Counted from the stretch's first letter, positions 1 to 14,188 are shown. The stretch: 64,000 nucleotides of DNA from Sacculina carcini (GCA_916048095.2 OU696586.1:5913749-5977748), one strand, 5' to 3'. Translations and numbers: made by a program. The notes: a model not told the origin generated them from the sequence alone.

Positions 1-2717
1 TCTGCATATTGCACATTTTCTATACAAGATGAACGATCATGGTGCGACTTGTCCGCTGTTTTTGCATCTGACGATCTGCCTGTGTTGAGTTTGTTATCAA
101 ATTTGTGATCAAAGTATACAACAAATATATTGTGTCGTAAACTGTTTTCTTATTTCGAGAACTAAATGTTTTGAATGAATGTTGGTGCTGACTTGTGAAT
201 TGGCAAAATAAAAAGAAATAAAAATCGAGAGGACATATTTATACTGAACTCAATGTGATATATACTGAACTCAATGAGTACAGTAATACAGTGTACCCCA
301 GATATAAGAGCGTTGCCGGGAGTAAAGGAAAAGTCTATTATATCCGGGGCTGGCCTATTTTTATAATAGGCATGAAATGACTTCAATTAAAGACTTCTAC
401 TTAGATACGTCACATGTTTATTAATTGTTGATGAATAAAACACAAACAGCAAAATTTTCTCAATACAGACACACAATTTGCACAATTCGCATATCCATTA
501 TTTGCTTTTGAAAAACTGGACATTTTTTATTATACAGTGATTCCTTTGTTAGCTTCACGTGCACTCAGGTACAGCTCATAAACGGTTTTCATTGCACTTT
601 CAATATTGCAGTTTGTTGCTTCAAAGAACGCTATCAGAGTTTCAAGCGAACTCAACGCAACCTGACAATCACTTGTGTTACAGTGACGCGAAACACTCTG
701 GCATCTACCTGACAATCGTAACAGCAGACCACGCAAATATCAACTCGCTACACACTGCCTACTAATATACCACAGATGCATACACTACAACCACTACGAT
801 TTCTGATACAACATATATCCCAGTAGTTCATAACCTAATTGTAGCTACTGAACCCCACAAGTACCATACATACACTCATCGAACCCTTCGTGTCTGAAGT
901 AATACAATTAGTAATACAAGTAGGCTACTACTGAGTGGACCGAGTTGCTTGCAGCACAGATATCAAGACCAAGCGATGTGGCGTGATTAGAACTGCAAGC
1001 CAATGACGACCACGCAGATCTTGACTTCACGAATCATACGAGTGGATGAATCAAACCGCCGAACTCTTGAAACTGTCCCACCGAAATCCTGAGTTTCAAA
1101 AAAATACCACTGACCTCTCCTTCTCAAGACACCATTTACTTGATGTAATTCATATTGCGTTGTCACTCAGCGGCCAGTGGCACTATATTTTTGTCAGGAA
1201 AATATATTACTATATTACTATACTTTATTTTTCACTATATATTTTTCACTTTATATATCACTATATTTTTGTCTGTCACTCAAAATGAGCTTACATTTAA
1301 AAAGGGGCCGTGAAAATACTTCCTATAACGACGGATATATGAGACTCATAAATCCCTCTTATATCCTCTAGATCCGAGTCTAATTACGAAAATCCGAGTC
1401 TATCGTGATTAATTCGTATAATTTAACCCAGGCTCTAATCTGGATCTAAAATATATCCGACATCTGTGGCTCTCTTATTGTCGCGTCTCTTATATACGGG
1501 CTAAAATGTATTTACTCTCACAATCGACAATATCTGCAAAATTGGAATATGTTAATATTTTGGCTAGTTGGTGAATGATCAGAGAAAAAGCCTAAAACTG
1601 GGAGAAGCCTCGGTTCGGATCATTTCCCATTATGCTATTACTTTACCTTACTGTTACCATTGTATTTATTTATGCATACCAAATCAGTGCCAATTGCGGT
1701 GAGTTTGAGACGGTGGCATTCAGAATCTTCCGCTGAGCTGGTTCACATTTATCTTTCTTGCTGCTTCTGACATGCTACCACTGGCTACATTGTGGAATAT
1801 GATCTCGCTGTTCTCGCTGGAAGATGAGCGGTGTTTCCTGCTCGACCTTGATGTAAGTGCTGTTCTCAGCTTGTTGTGATCTTGCATCTGTTCCGTAAGC
1901 GTCCAACTTCTCCCCAGCTGCTGTACTCCAGTGTCAACAGATGCTGGTCACGATCACGGAAACAACGGCACATTATCTCGTTGATCTGCCGAGCAGGAAA
2001 TATCTGCCAGTCTAGCAGTATGCTCATTTTCAGACAAAGATAACTGTGTCATAAATAAATAACATTTCAGACAAATAAACTGCCTGAACAATGCGACACC
2101 GGTTGATTTGCGCAATTTCTCATAGCAGCCGAAGAAATATCTAACAACCCTTCCTGACAGCATTACACTTATTTCGCTAGTGTCAATTGCTAAGTGGATT
2201 GAGGATTGGTGGGGAATGTCAAGCACAATGAAGGAAACGTCGTGATTATACCTGAACAACCAAATACTAAAAACAAACACGACTAAATTAAATTTTTCGA
2301 AAAAAATACTTACTTATGTCAATTTAATTTAATGTCAATTACGTATGGCTGCTGTACTTGGAAATACAGCGTTTCACTTGAAATGTCTGTAGAAACAACA
2401 ACAATATCTAATAACGGGTCCAAACCAAGCACTCTGCATAGCACTAAGTCATATCACCTATTTCTGTTTTTTTTTTCACCATTCCTTCCGACATTTTCAT
2501 ACTTGAAGGCATATAATTAGCACAAGACACCATCCTGCTTGACTCATCCACTGAACCAGAGCATCAAATATACAATGCCAGCAATTGTTTTGTGCCGAAG
2601 ATCTTTCACATCCATGTTTGCCCTTGCACAAGCAATATCACCGAGCACAGGGCTGCAATGCCTGCTCATCTTGAACTCATCTTGCGGTCCTCTTGTGTTG
2701 CAACATTATTTCTAGAT
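1..2717. other. AT-rich intergenic sequence, no gene recognised
   Basis: Short open frames here have neither domain character nor splice context, apart from one weak candidate 3' exon on the minus strand (listed separately). There is an AT-rich stretch around 1190-1270. I see no tandem array, RNA gene or transposon end in this interval. Confidence 0.5.
530..661 (-). CDS. Possible 3'-terminal exon of an unidentified gene
   Basis: Read on the minus strand, a good 3' splice site (ATTGTCAG, ending at 662) is followed by a 44-codon frame ending in TAA at 530-532. The frame encodes a charged, helix-prone peptide (for example FFEATNCNIESAMKTVYEL) that is not low-complexity. AATAAA (527-532) overlaps the stop and a second one lies at about 416-421, so this could be the last exon of a gene entering from the right. 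I do not recognise the family. No upstream partner exon was found, so chance is a serious alternative. Confidence 0.22.
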   Translation of the reverse strand, partial: VALSSLETLIAFFEATNCNIESAMKTVYELYLSAREANKGITV

Positions 2718-2976
2718 CAGTGGTTCTCAACCTATTTTCTCTGATTCTCCACTTCTTAATGAGGCATCACTTCATTTTCCACAACAACACTGATAAACTC
2801 AATAAATTCAGTTGTTACATCAGAGTAAATGTCAAAAGGTCATTAGATACAAAAATAATAGAATTTGAATCGATGAAAACACATAGTTGTCCTGTTCTGT
2901 CCGACGTTTAGCTTCCCACTTGGCAACTCTTCCATTCCCCATCAGTGGGAAATTCCCCACAGTTTAATAACCACAG
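2718..2976 (-). mobile_element. hAT-type MITE, copy 1
   Basis: The left end reads CAGTGGTTCTCAACCT and the right end is a degraded inverted copy (AATAACCACAG). It is flanked by an 8-bp near-duplication, TTCTAGAT (2710-2717) and CTCTAGAT (2977-2984). The interior matches, in inverse orientation, the copies at 37479-37728 and 61274-61505; shared pieces include the stretch around the Ser/Thr-rich GTCCTGTTCTGTCCGAC. With no coding capacity it must have been moved by an hAT transposase supplied in trans. Confidence 0.8.
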
Positions 2977-2997
2977 CTCTAGATCCACTTACAAGCT

Positions 2998-3650
<653 letters not shown>

Positions 3651-4535
3651 CTGTACTAGCACTGGCTGGCAGCTGCGTGACGCATAACGCGGCTGTTGCA
3701 AGTATGCCAGTGTGTTGTTGAGCAAGGCGCATGTCGTTTATAACGCCCGCCGTGTGTTACTGTGTATGTTTGTATGTGTGCATGTATGTATGAGTGTGCG
3801 CATATTTGAACCTGATATGGACAATTTTTCATACATTCTGGGTGGATTTCTTCGGTATTTGCATGTGAACAAGACAGTGTAATACAGTTTGTCAGTCAGC
3901 TGTTCAGCATTTGTTTGTTGTCTCATTCATATGACGACCAGCCTTGTTTCAACGTCAAACTTGTGCTGCGCTATTCGACCATGTTCCAGCACTGATATTA
4001 CCTTCTCTTCCAGTTCAAAGTGTCCATTTCTCCATTTGCTTTCTTACTCAAGCCAAAATATTACTAATTTATACATTGACATTTCTAGAATTATTAAAAT
4101 ATTTTTATTTTGAGCCAAATAACACTGTATTTTTTCCTTTTAAATAAATAGCTATTAAAACACCGGGTTTAATTATTTTGCATTTTTGCGTACTTTTTGC
4201 ATATATGACACTGTCGCTGTACGTATAAATTGTTGTATATATGTGTACATATGCGTGTTTATATGCGTTTATATTTTAACGTTAGTATGTATGTTTATAT
4301 GCATACAATGCGTGTATGTGTATGCTTGTATGTGATGCGTTCATCTGACACATGATTATTCGCACACAAAATACACACACACACACGCACATATATATAC
4401 TCACATACATGCCCACACAGGTGCGCGCTACATTGGATATCAGTGACCCAGAGGTCAAACGAGGTCACCGCTGAAGAATGTCAGACTGTTGACCCGATTT
4501 TATCTCTCCTGATCGCTTATATAATACCACTTTCA

Positions 4536-4558
4536 CACGCACACACACACACACACAG

Positions 4559-4652
<94 letters not shown>
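4536..4652. repeat. (CA)n microsatellite
   Basis: Nearly uninterrupted CA dinucleotides, with CAGACA and CTCGCA interruptions in the left half. The flanking 3740-4530 and 4655-5070 stretches are AT-rich with short TGTATG or ATACATG repeats (four ATACATG-like units near 4880-4905) and hold no recognisable gene. Confidence 0.9.
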
Positions 4653-4654
<2 letters not shown>

Positions 4655-5343
4655 ACTACACTTTGTAGGTAAAGCTGAACAATTGTGGATATCGAGACGG
4701 GACAGTGCGAGCCTCAAAGCTCATCTCCCGTATCAACAAATCGGTGAATATTAATCGGTCGATACAACTACGCAATCAAACCTATGTTATGCGATAAAGA
4801 GTACATGCAAGTACATAGATACTTTCATACATGATTCGTGTGTTATACTAATTTGTATATTTCATACATGATTCGTATACATGATACATGATACATGATA
4901 CATGTACGTATATAATGTTCTGAATGCCAATGTGCTGATAAATTTGGAATTAAGTTGATATTTCAGTGTGTGATCTTAGCGCAAATAATACTGGAAGAAT
5001 TAGTGAAAAAGACAACAATGCTCCGATGTATTTATCAATGCCATATTTGTCTTGATTATGATAGCATCGAACCCAGTGGCGGCGCCAGCATTTTCCGGTG
5101 GGGAGGACTGAACGAGGAATGAACGAGGACTGAACGAGGGCTGAACGAGGACTGAACGAGGACTGAACGAGGACTGAACGAGGACTGAGGGGAAGGATGC
5201 GGACGCTTGGCGAAACATAGGAGTGACTATATTCCCAATCTCTCAAATCAGGACACTTGTGTGCGCAAAAAATCAGGCTTTATAATAAAAAAAGACATCT
5301 TAGTGAATTTTGTAGATTTTATAGGGCAATGGCAAATGTTTAG

Positions 5344-5459
<116 letters not shown>

Positions 5460-5499
5460 TTACGCATTTGAACACAGCAATGGAAAGGCTAATGTTCGC

Positions 5500-5755
5500 G
5501 TGAATTTATGCATGGGCAAAGCCTCACGGCCCCGGCTGGCACACCGCAGGTCCGGCCGCTACACGGGTTTTCGCAGTCACCGCCAGCACAGAAACTGCAC
5601 GGCTGCGCGCGCACAAAACCCGCAGTGTGACAATTGGGCTACCCTTTCAGAAACGAACCCAAACGTTTCACCTCGCCAGGGAATCGAACCCTGGAACTCT
5701 CGTGCACAGAGCGTGCGTCTTAGCCACTCGGCTACGAGGCGGACTATTTCGTTTC
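5500..5755 (-). mobile_element. tRNA-derived SINE
   Basis: Read on the minus strand, a tRNA-like head (about 5680-5755) has a 7-bp acceptor stem with G-U wobbles, an A box near TAGCCGAGTGG and a B box GGGTTCGATTCCC in a 5-bp T arm. The anticodon stem pairs poorly, and a roughly 180-bp GC-rich body follows, so this is a SINE rather than a functional tRNA gene. The 3' end lies near the (TA)n tract. It sits inside the hAT-like element 5074-6066. Confidence 0.65.
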
Positions 5756-6066
5756 GACGACGTTTCGATTTACCTTTTTAGGCACGGAACAAACCGCAGA
5801 TGGAGCATATTGAATTCCATTACACTAACTATATAAGCTCCGGATATTGAATTTGTTTGCAAAAAGAACCCGGACAGTCCGGACAGCCCTCAAAAAGAGG
5901 ACACGTCCGGGAAAAAGAGGACTTACGGTCACTCCACCAAACATGAGTAACCACACTCGAAATGATCATGGTCAGCATTATTGGGGCCTCAGGGGGAGCT
6001 TGACACGTTGTTTTCGGGGACTCCAGCCCCCCTCGTCCGCCTAAGCCCCCCTTGCCACCGCCACTG

Positions 6067-6432
6067 ATCGAAACAAAACCAAAACAATAAATCTAGAAGC
6101 GAAGATAGAAACAATTTCTTATGTCAAAACGACATTCGTTTTTTGCCCAAACAACATTTGCACTGAGCCTAGTGTGTGCAAATGTAACCAGACATAGATT
6201 TTCACAAAACAACAGCTTATGGCTGACATTAGTCTAACAGCAGGCGACACAAGCTGGATGATGAAAAACTAACCGCATTGAGGGTCACGTTCAAATGCCA
6301 CTGAGTCAGAGGTCACACAATCTGTGGGCAGAGAGCCAAGCGCTTATACTCTACAGTGCGTGTACCGTACGACCCACTTCTGAACAAATCACAATCGCAA
6401 ACTCGCAATATACTACGCACTCTACGCACTAC
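6067..6432. other. No feature recognised
   Basis: Unique-looking sequence between the hAT-like element and the heptamer satellite. I see no supported exon, repeat or RNA gene. Confidence 0.5.
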
Positions 6433-7498
6433 AAAATATACAATATACAATATACAATATACAATATACAATATACAATATACAATATACAATATACAAT
6501 ATACAATATACAATATACAATATACAATATACAATATACAATATACAATATACAATATACAATATACAATATACAATATACAATATACAATATACAATAT
6601 ACAATATACAATATACAATATACAATATACAATATACAATATACAATATACAATATACAATATACAATATACAATATACAATATACAATATACAATATAC
6701 AATATACAATATACAATATACAATATACAATATACAATATACAATATACAATATACAATATACAATATACAATATACAATATACAATATACAATATACAA
6801 TATACAATATACAATATACAATATACAATATACAATATACAATATACAATATACAATATACAATATACAATATACAATATACAATATACAATATACAATA
6901 TACAATATACAATATACAATATACAATATACAATATACAATATACAATATACAATATACAATATACAATATACAATATACAATATACAATATACAATATA
7001 CAATATACAATATACAATATACAATATACAATATACAATATACAATATACAATATACAATATACAATATACAATATACAATATACAATATACAATATACA
7101 ATATACAATATACAATATACAATATACAATATACAATATACAATATACAATATACAATATACAATATACAATATACAATATACAATATACAATATACAAT
7201 ATACAATATACAATATACAATATACAATATACAATATACAATATACAATATACAATATACAATATACAATATACAATATACAATATACAATATACAATAT
7301 ACAATATACAATATACAATATACAATATACAATATACAATATACAATATACAATATACAATATACAATATACAATATACAATATACAATATACAATATAC
7401 AATATACAATATACAATATACAATATACAATATACAATATACAATATACAATATACAATATACAATATACAATATACAATATACAATATACAATATAC
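6433..7498. repeat. Perfect heptanucleotide satellite (ATACAAT)n, about 152 copies
   Basis: The 7-bp unit ATACAAT repeats over about 1,065 bp with no base change that I can find. Because 7 and 3 share no factor, every frame repeats with 21-bp periodicity and four long frames stay open; these 350-430-residue frames are artefacts. The flanks are unique sequence. The perfection implies recent expansion or strong homogenisation. Confidence 0.97.
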
Positions 7499-8072
7499 TT
7501 TTTCAAAACATATGCGCCAATTTTGCTCATAATCATACACAGATATAAAAATAAGCGTTGTGATTGAGGAGCGCAATCATGTAAGGATAACAGCATGATG
7601 TGTTCGCTGTTCTAGCAGGTGTGAGGTCAACATGTGACCGGTCAGTCGTGAGCGGTTGTGTGGCCGACATGACCTTCTATGTAATATTATTGTTTTTGCC
7701 TGGGGAATCATTTGACCGCATTTTGGTTGTGTGATGATTTTTGAAGTTTTTCCCTCGCAAGCTGTTTGGCAGTTTATCAGCGTGACTGATGACCCGTGAC
7801 CGTGTCAGCGAGGTCACGACAGGTCATTGCGCAAACTCTGCATGAACGCTCGCTGCTTGTATGATTGCTGTTTTTGCACAGTGCATGGCTTCCTGCTGAC
7901 ACTGCCACATCAACACTGTCACTGTCACATCGCACGCGCGTTGATTGAATGAGGGATGTGTGATGAGCGGAGAAAATGGACGTGATGATGTGACGAGAAC
8001 GACCCTGGCTGTCACGATCACTGCCTGCTTATGCACGCTGCAAATTCGTGCGCGAGCTTATCTGAGTGGCTG

Positions 8073-8119
<47 letters not shown>

Positions 8120-8263
8120 ATGTGTGAACATGGAGGTGGTGCCACTCGCTGACCGCCAGGCCTATCAGTTGGCATATCAGCGAGGTCAGCGTGGCCGGCT
8201 ATGAATATGCAGTAGACTTTACCATCTTGCAGGCACTAATATGTGTGTGTGTGTGTGTGTGTG

Positions 8264-8310
<47 letters not shown>

Positions 8311-9200
8311 GTGTGTGTATGAGGCTGTTTGGGCATCTTCAGCTCGGCAAAAACTATTATTCCCTAAGTGGATTTGGCATTCATTGGTGTATGTAGATTA
8401 GTCAGACTATTATATAAACGCTGAGACACGCACATTTAACCATTGAATCTTAACAAACTATCTTTACTACAAATATTAAGTACGTCGTATAATATATATT
8501 ATGCTATTTGATGGCATTTTATAGGCATCAAATGTGTGCATATTTTCGAATAAATAAAACAAAAATGTTTCACATTGTATTTGTTTGCGTTTTTTTTATC
8601 TCGATGGCTATCTGGCTGAAATTATCCAGTATTTTCTGCTGGACATTCACATTATTCTGGTCCATTACAGACGGATGTATTCCACACAGAACCCGGAACA
8701 ATTACACTAATTTACTGGCCTCGTGGGAAAACGTCGCAGCTAATTTTTCGCCAAAAACCATGCACACAAACACACACATACATACAAAGACACACACACA
8801 TACATACATACAAAGACACACACACACACACACACATACATACAAAGATACACATACACATGCACACACACATGCATACAAAGACACATACACACACACA
8901 ATAATGATAGCCTCATTGTATTTGACGCGCTTGTCTACACCCGGGTCTGAGAGCACCCACCAGTCACGCACCTGACAGCCACGTCGTGTCAAATACCCAC
9001 CGTGTGCTGTCTTCACACGTTTATCCTCGATTTTTTCGTGTATTATCTGTGGAAAAACAGTTTTCCGACTCTCATACACGCGGTGATTCACACGATGAAC
9101 ACACACACACACACACACAAAACACAAATGGGTGTGTTTGCGTGTGTGTGTGTCATTGATGACGTCAGTGCGAACGGTTCATGATAATGAGGACTAGTGT
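7499..9200. other. Intergenic region with (GT)n and (CA)n tracts upstream of the cuticle gene
   Basis: (GT)n runs at about 8077-8118 and 8242-8320, and a CA-rich block at about 8760-8900. An open frame around 8508-8975 is hydrophobic at first and then reads into CA repeat; I do not consider it a gene. The sequence just upstream of the TATA box includes TGACGTCA (about 9158-9165), a CRE-like palindrome that could be a promoter element. Confidence 0.5.
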
Positions 9201-9206
9201 TTGGCC

Positions 9207-9212
9207 TATAAA
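9207..9212 (+). promoter_or_regulatory. TATA box of the cuticle protein gene
   Basis: TATAAA lies 109 bp upstream of the predicted start codon at 9321. A start site about 30 bp downstream would give a 5' UTR of about 80 nt. TATA promoters are usual for highly expressed arthropod cuticle genes. Confidence 0.65.
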
Positions 9213-9320
9213 GCAGTGGTCGGCGGGCGTGCGATGTTATATTGTGGTGAGACGGCATCTTGGCCCGACTACGTCCTGAGTCTCTCTCTTGCTGCTGCTT
9301 CACTATTTCCTGAGGACATA

Positions 9321-12300
9321 ATGCAAAACATGGTGAGTCTTTTTACAGTCTTTTTTATTATTCCTGACAGAATAGTTATATGTTAATACTGAATTTGAGT
9401 TTCAATAAACTCCCCGAGCTTATCAACAAGAGGAACTTCACGTTATTCAGCTGGCGTAGAAATTTTCTTTTTCCGATAATTCGACGTTATGGATCCTTGA
9501 AAGGCAAGCAGATGCTAAAAGCTTCACCCGTTCAGCTTGATAGGTAAACGGCGGGAGTAACTGCGATAATTATATCAACCATCAACTGCTGATCGCCTCC
9601 AACTTCAATGGCAAATTGACCAGAATAGGGCGGCAGCAATGCATGTGCGCGTGCACGTCTGCGGTAATGCCTATGGCGGCTGCATTTGCATACACGCACA
9701 CAATGCATGTCAGCTTGTGTGTTTGTGTGCGTGTGAAAGCGGCCACTCGGATATTTCCAACTGAGCTCCGTGTCGAGTGCTGCGAGCAAGGCCGCGCCTG
9801 TGATGCAACGACGGCTTCTAAGTTCACCCGTCCGTCCGCCTGGCACATACCACGTGGACACGTGCGTGTCTGTACGTGTACGTGTACGTGCACGTGTGTG
9901 TGTGTGTGTGCGTGTCCACGTCAATGCCCACCTAGGAGAGTGCCATTAGACTGACATGGACAGAAAATCCGGCGCTAATCAGAGGATTTAGCCACGCCTC
10001 CCAGCTGGCGACATTAGTGGGCGAACTTTTCTCTCGCCTCATATTTAGCACTCTACTAGCTGATACTGCTAACACACACTCTAGTCGTATATTCATATGT
10101 TGCAGTGTAGAATGATGCAGACAGAAAGCACGGTGGGAGCGGCATGAACATTTAAATCGTGGTCATACTACATTGGAATATTTCTCCTACCTTTTGCCAC
10201 TAGCGGCTATTGAATGATTTGAAAAAAAACAATTATACGCGCATGTCTTAGCCACACAATTAGATGACCAGGTCGCTAGTTGAAACTAGCTTGAATGAGC
10301 TCAATGGCTGAAAAGTCAGTGAGAGGTGCGAGTGAGTGAGAGGTGCGAGTGAGTGAGAGGTGCGAGTGAGTGAGAGGTGCGAGTGAGTGAGAGGTGCGAG
10401 TCAGTGAGAGGTGCGAGTCAGTGAGAGGTGCGAGTCAGTGAGAGGTGCGAGTCAGTGAGAGGTGCTAGTCAGTGAGAGGTGCGAGTCAGTGAGAGGTGCT
10501 AGTCAGTGAGAGGTGCTAGTCAGTGAGAGGTGCTAGTCAGTGAGAGGTGCTAGTCAGTGAGAGGTGCGAGTGAGTGAGAGATGCGAGTGAGTGAGAGGTG
10601 CGAGTCAGTGAGAGGTGCTAGTCAATGAGAGGTACGAGTCAGTGAGAGGTGCTAGTCAATGAGAGGTACGAGTGAGTGAGAGGTGCTAGTCAGTGAGAGG
10701 TGCGAGTCAGTGAGAGGTGCGAGTGAGTGAGAGGTGCGAGGAAACACTGTGTTCTTCCAGTTCTGCCGCGTGACTCGGAGTGCTCATCAAACTATATTAT
10801 TCTTGCGTCATTCATGGCACTCGGCTTTTAAGACTTGAAATGCACTCTTACATATTCGTTCACATGGGTCCGCCCATAACCCCTGTTTTATTGCGTTTCA
10901 ATAATTAACCATGACACACGTTCCACTTTTACGATGATTGGACGAAGGCTGGTAATATTAATTTTGCTGTGAGTAATATTTAGGAGCTATATAAATTTAA
11001 AAGCAATCATGTTATCAAAATGATTGCGGTATATCAACAGTGAAGTTGAAGTGTTTGGATTTATTGTATCATTATTTAAGTTGATCATTAGTGTTGATAG
11101 TGAATACGTTGTTTATATTCTATAATAAAATAAACCATCTTACGATGTATGTTGTATCAATTCAATACTGTGCTATTTTAGTCATTGTGTTTTCCATCTT
11201 GGTAGCCGCTGTGCATGCACTCAAAGTGGACCTCGCCGCCTGCTTTGGTGATGTTTACAGATTTCCACAATAATCGGATTTGTTCTGCTCGGAGGTGCAG
11301 TTGTGTTGGCTGGTTACCCGTCGGCTCACAGATTTCACCCTCAAGCACCACGTTCTCACTATCACAAGGTAGGCAAACAGTGTGCGTGTGACGACAACTT
11401 GAACTCTTCTGTGTCAACTCTTCTCAGAATTTTTCTTTAGCTGCACCAATCCCAGGCGTTTAAGACAATGACGCGGCATTCATTGTGCACGTTTATCGTG
11501 ACATTCATCAGAGGGACGACGTCGGGGGCGGACGTGTCAGCTGCACAGTCACTCGCTGCGATTGCATTACATGTGCGTCTGAACTGAGTGCATGTTGCAA
11601 CGACACGGGCGTCGTAATTGACGCGGCTACCAACTTGCCAAACGCAAAGATGCCAGGTCGTTGCCGCTAGATAGGCATTGGAGTGATGCCAGATGAGTGC
11701 ATGAGTCAGGCAGTGACAGTGAAAGTTTCAGTGCAGGGCGTCTGATTTGTGTTCGATGAATAAACACCAAGCTGGAAAACAAAAGCACAATGTTGAGCGT
11801 GTGCAACAACTAGAACTGGATACGACATCCAAGCAAGTTCACTTGGTTTGCATACAAAATAAAAAATGACTAGGCAACTGGAACGTCACAATATTGAAAG
11901 TGAAATCTGCCCTGAGCACAATCAAACTGGTTCAAGGCGGCTTTATGTGCGGAATCGTGGCTAGTGTCCAAACATACCAGCTCAACGCCTAATTCCGAAA
12001 CTAGTTACGTTCCCAACAAACGGCAACCTTTTTGCTGTTTGCTGTTGACTGGAACCTGTTAGCTGGTGACTCTCGGATAAATACCAATTGACCTTGTATT
12101 TTTGATGTAAGTTTAACTGATATATGGGTTCCTTGCACATATTATTGCATACAATTTTAATAAGTAAACCAGTAAAAATATTGCATAAGCTGTGTGTGCA
12201 CTTGCTCATATGTATGCCTGTGTGTCGTGCTATTTGTCATTGTGTTTGTGTGTGTGTATGTGTGTGTGTGTGCATGTGTGTGTGTGTAAGTAAGTAAATA

Positions 12301-14099
12301 ATTATATTATGTGTGCAAGTGTGTGTGTGCGTGTGTACATGTGTGTGTGTGCTTGTGCATGTGTGTGTCTGTGTATGTGTGCGTGTGTGTGTGTATGTGT
12401 GTGTGTGCGTGTGTGTATGTGCGTGTGTTCGCATGTGTGTACGTGTGTATGTGTGTGTGCATGTGCGTGTGTGCATGTTTGCGTCTGTGCATGTGTGTAC
12501 GTTTGCATGTGTGTGCGTGCGTGTGTATGTGGGTGTGCAAGTGTGTGTGTAAGTAAGTAAGTAAGTAAGTATATTTTGCCACAATAACATGCATCATAAG
12601 AAAAAACAATATCAAAATAGAAGTAGCACAAGTGCGTCGAGCCGCAGCTCTTTGATGCACATATAATTTCAATAATTTTCCACTATTGTTTGATGGAGAA
12701 CAATTTCATTTAGGAGTACATAATGTCAAATCAAATACACAAACACATCAATACATGTACAATTAGTTATCAGTGTGTTTGATACAGCGAATGCAGTAGC
12801 GCTTATAAGACACAAAGCAATACGACGACATATATGCACACGATACACTCACGCATACACACATACATACATAACGACATAGCCCAAGATATTGAGAAGT
12901 AATACATAATATAAATTATATACTGAGGAGGGTTGATATGTACATATATATGCACACATCTATACATATGCACACGTACACACACACACACACATATATA
13001 TATACATACATATACATACATAAAAATATATACTCACATACATATATGCACACATATATACATACGCATACATATATGTACACATATATACATACATATC
13101 GCACAGAATTAATGTTATATATATGAAAATGTTGTGAGCTGCTCACTAATCAAAAAACCTTTAATTCGTTTTTTAAATACAAATATTGAACACTCTTCCA
13201 GATCAGATTTTAGGTGCACAGGTAAACTATTGAAAAGCTCCGGACCAAAACTGAATATACTATATTAAAATTTTGTGTTCTGTATGTTGGCAATTTTAGG
13301 CTAGTATTTCTATGTCGAGTATTGCACGCATGAATCACCGGTTGGAAAATTGAGTTATCCTTGATTTTTCTAAAAATCATTATTAGCTTGAAGTATTTAT
13401 GGATAGATGTGACATTTAGAATATTCATGGTACTATATATATATCGTGTGTGTGTGTATGTGTGTGTATGTGTGCATGTGTGTGTATGTGAAGAAGGTGC
13501 AGCCGTATGCGTTCGACTACAAGGTGCGCGACCATTACCGCCACCTGCAGCATGATCGCAGCGAGAAGCAGGACGACTTGGGACAGGTGAAGGGATCATA
13601 CCGCGTGCTTCTGCCAGATGGAAGAATGCAGGTGGTCACATACACGGCCGATCATCACGGAGGATATCGGGCCGACGTGGTCTATGAAGGACAGACTCGG
13701 CCACATCACCACCCTGCCCCGCATTACAAGCACACACCGGCGCATCACCCCAGCCCGTCCCAGGGCATGGCACACAATGATATCCAGGCCCGCCATTCGT
13801 TGAGGAAGACATCTCCTGTCCATCACCCCGCCCTGCAGCATCACCGTCAAACACAGTACCAGCACCGACCACATGTCCAGCATCAACATCCTTCACTCAC
13901 GCGTCCCCAGGGTCCCGGGCCATATCGCCGACATTACGTGCCTGCTTCTCAAGTGTCCTCAGCGTCGGGCCACGATATGAAACCTGGACATCATGAAGAA
14001 ATGCACGAGTATGTAGAAGAAGAGTTGGTGATGCCGCAAGTGGCCGTTGACCCTGTTGTCGAAATGGACGAAGGTTCAGGAGATATGGACGACATGTAG
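9321..14099 (+). CDS. RR-type (chitin-binding) cuticle protein, three exons
   Basis: Exons 9321-9332, 11261-11368 and 13497-14099 (or 13494 with the alternative AG), all phase 0; about 240 residues. Exon 1 encodes only MQNM before GTGAGT. Exon 2 supplies a hydrophobic signal peptide (core [12 protein letters not shown]) and a short mature start. Exon 3 carries the Rebers-Riddiford domain, residues about 43-105, with YAFDYKV, a [11 protein letters not shown] turn, VTYTAD and [11 protein letters not shown], the aromatic and glycine pattern of Pfam chitin_bind_4. The tail is rich in His, Pro and Gln and ends with an acidic stretch. The product is expected to be secreted and to bind chitin in the exoskeleton. 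A tiny first exon interrupting the signal peptide is classical for this family. The RR-2-like subclass is my inference; the family assignment is secure. Confidence 0.88.
10315..10742 (+). repeat. 17-bp minisatellite in cuticle gene intron 1
   Basis: About 25 tandem units of GTGAGAGGTGCGAGTSA, with variants GCGAG/GCTAG and GTGAG/GTCAG alternating in blocks. It lies wholly within intron 1 (9333-11260). Each unit contains GTGAG and GGTGCGAG strings that resemble 5' splice sites. Confidence 0.93.
11369..13496 (+). other. Cuticle gene intron 2, with TG-rich tracts
   Basis: Contains a TG/CATG block (about 12243-12562) bounded on both sides by (GTAA)n, and a TA/CA mosaic (about 12940-13130). It ends in a (TG)n tract (13446-13490) directly abutting the 3' splice site, in place of a pyrimidine tract. 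No nested gene was found. Confidence 0.75.
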
Positions 14100-14188
14100 A
14101 ACGATTTCAATCATCATTAAATGCAAATTACCCAGATAATTGTCAGTAATACTGTGTATTACCATTGAATTGAATCTGGATGAAGCTT

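Noticed and set aside
5680..5755. Functional tRNA gene on the minus strand
   Set aside because: Acceptor and T arms and both internal promoter boxes are present, but the anticodon stem mismatches and a long SINE body follows.
6295..7596. Open frames of 350-430 codons in four frames
   Set aside because: Pure consequence of the perfect 7-bp repeat; no start context or domain.
8508..8975. 155-codon + strand frame with a hydrophobic N-terminus
   Set aside because: It runs into CA repeat, has no homologue I recognise and no splice or promoter context.
13446..13496. Start codon of the cuticle ORF within the TG run
   Set aside because: The upstream part encodes only CVCV repeat. A signal peptide on two upstream exons joins in phase and explains the gene better.
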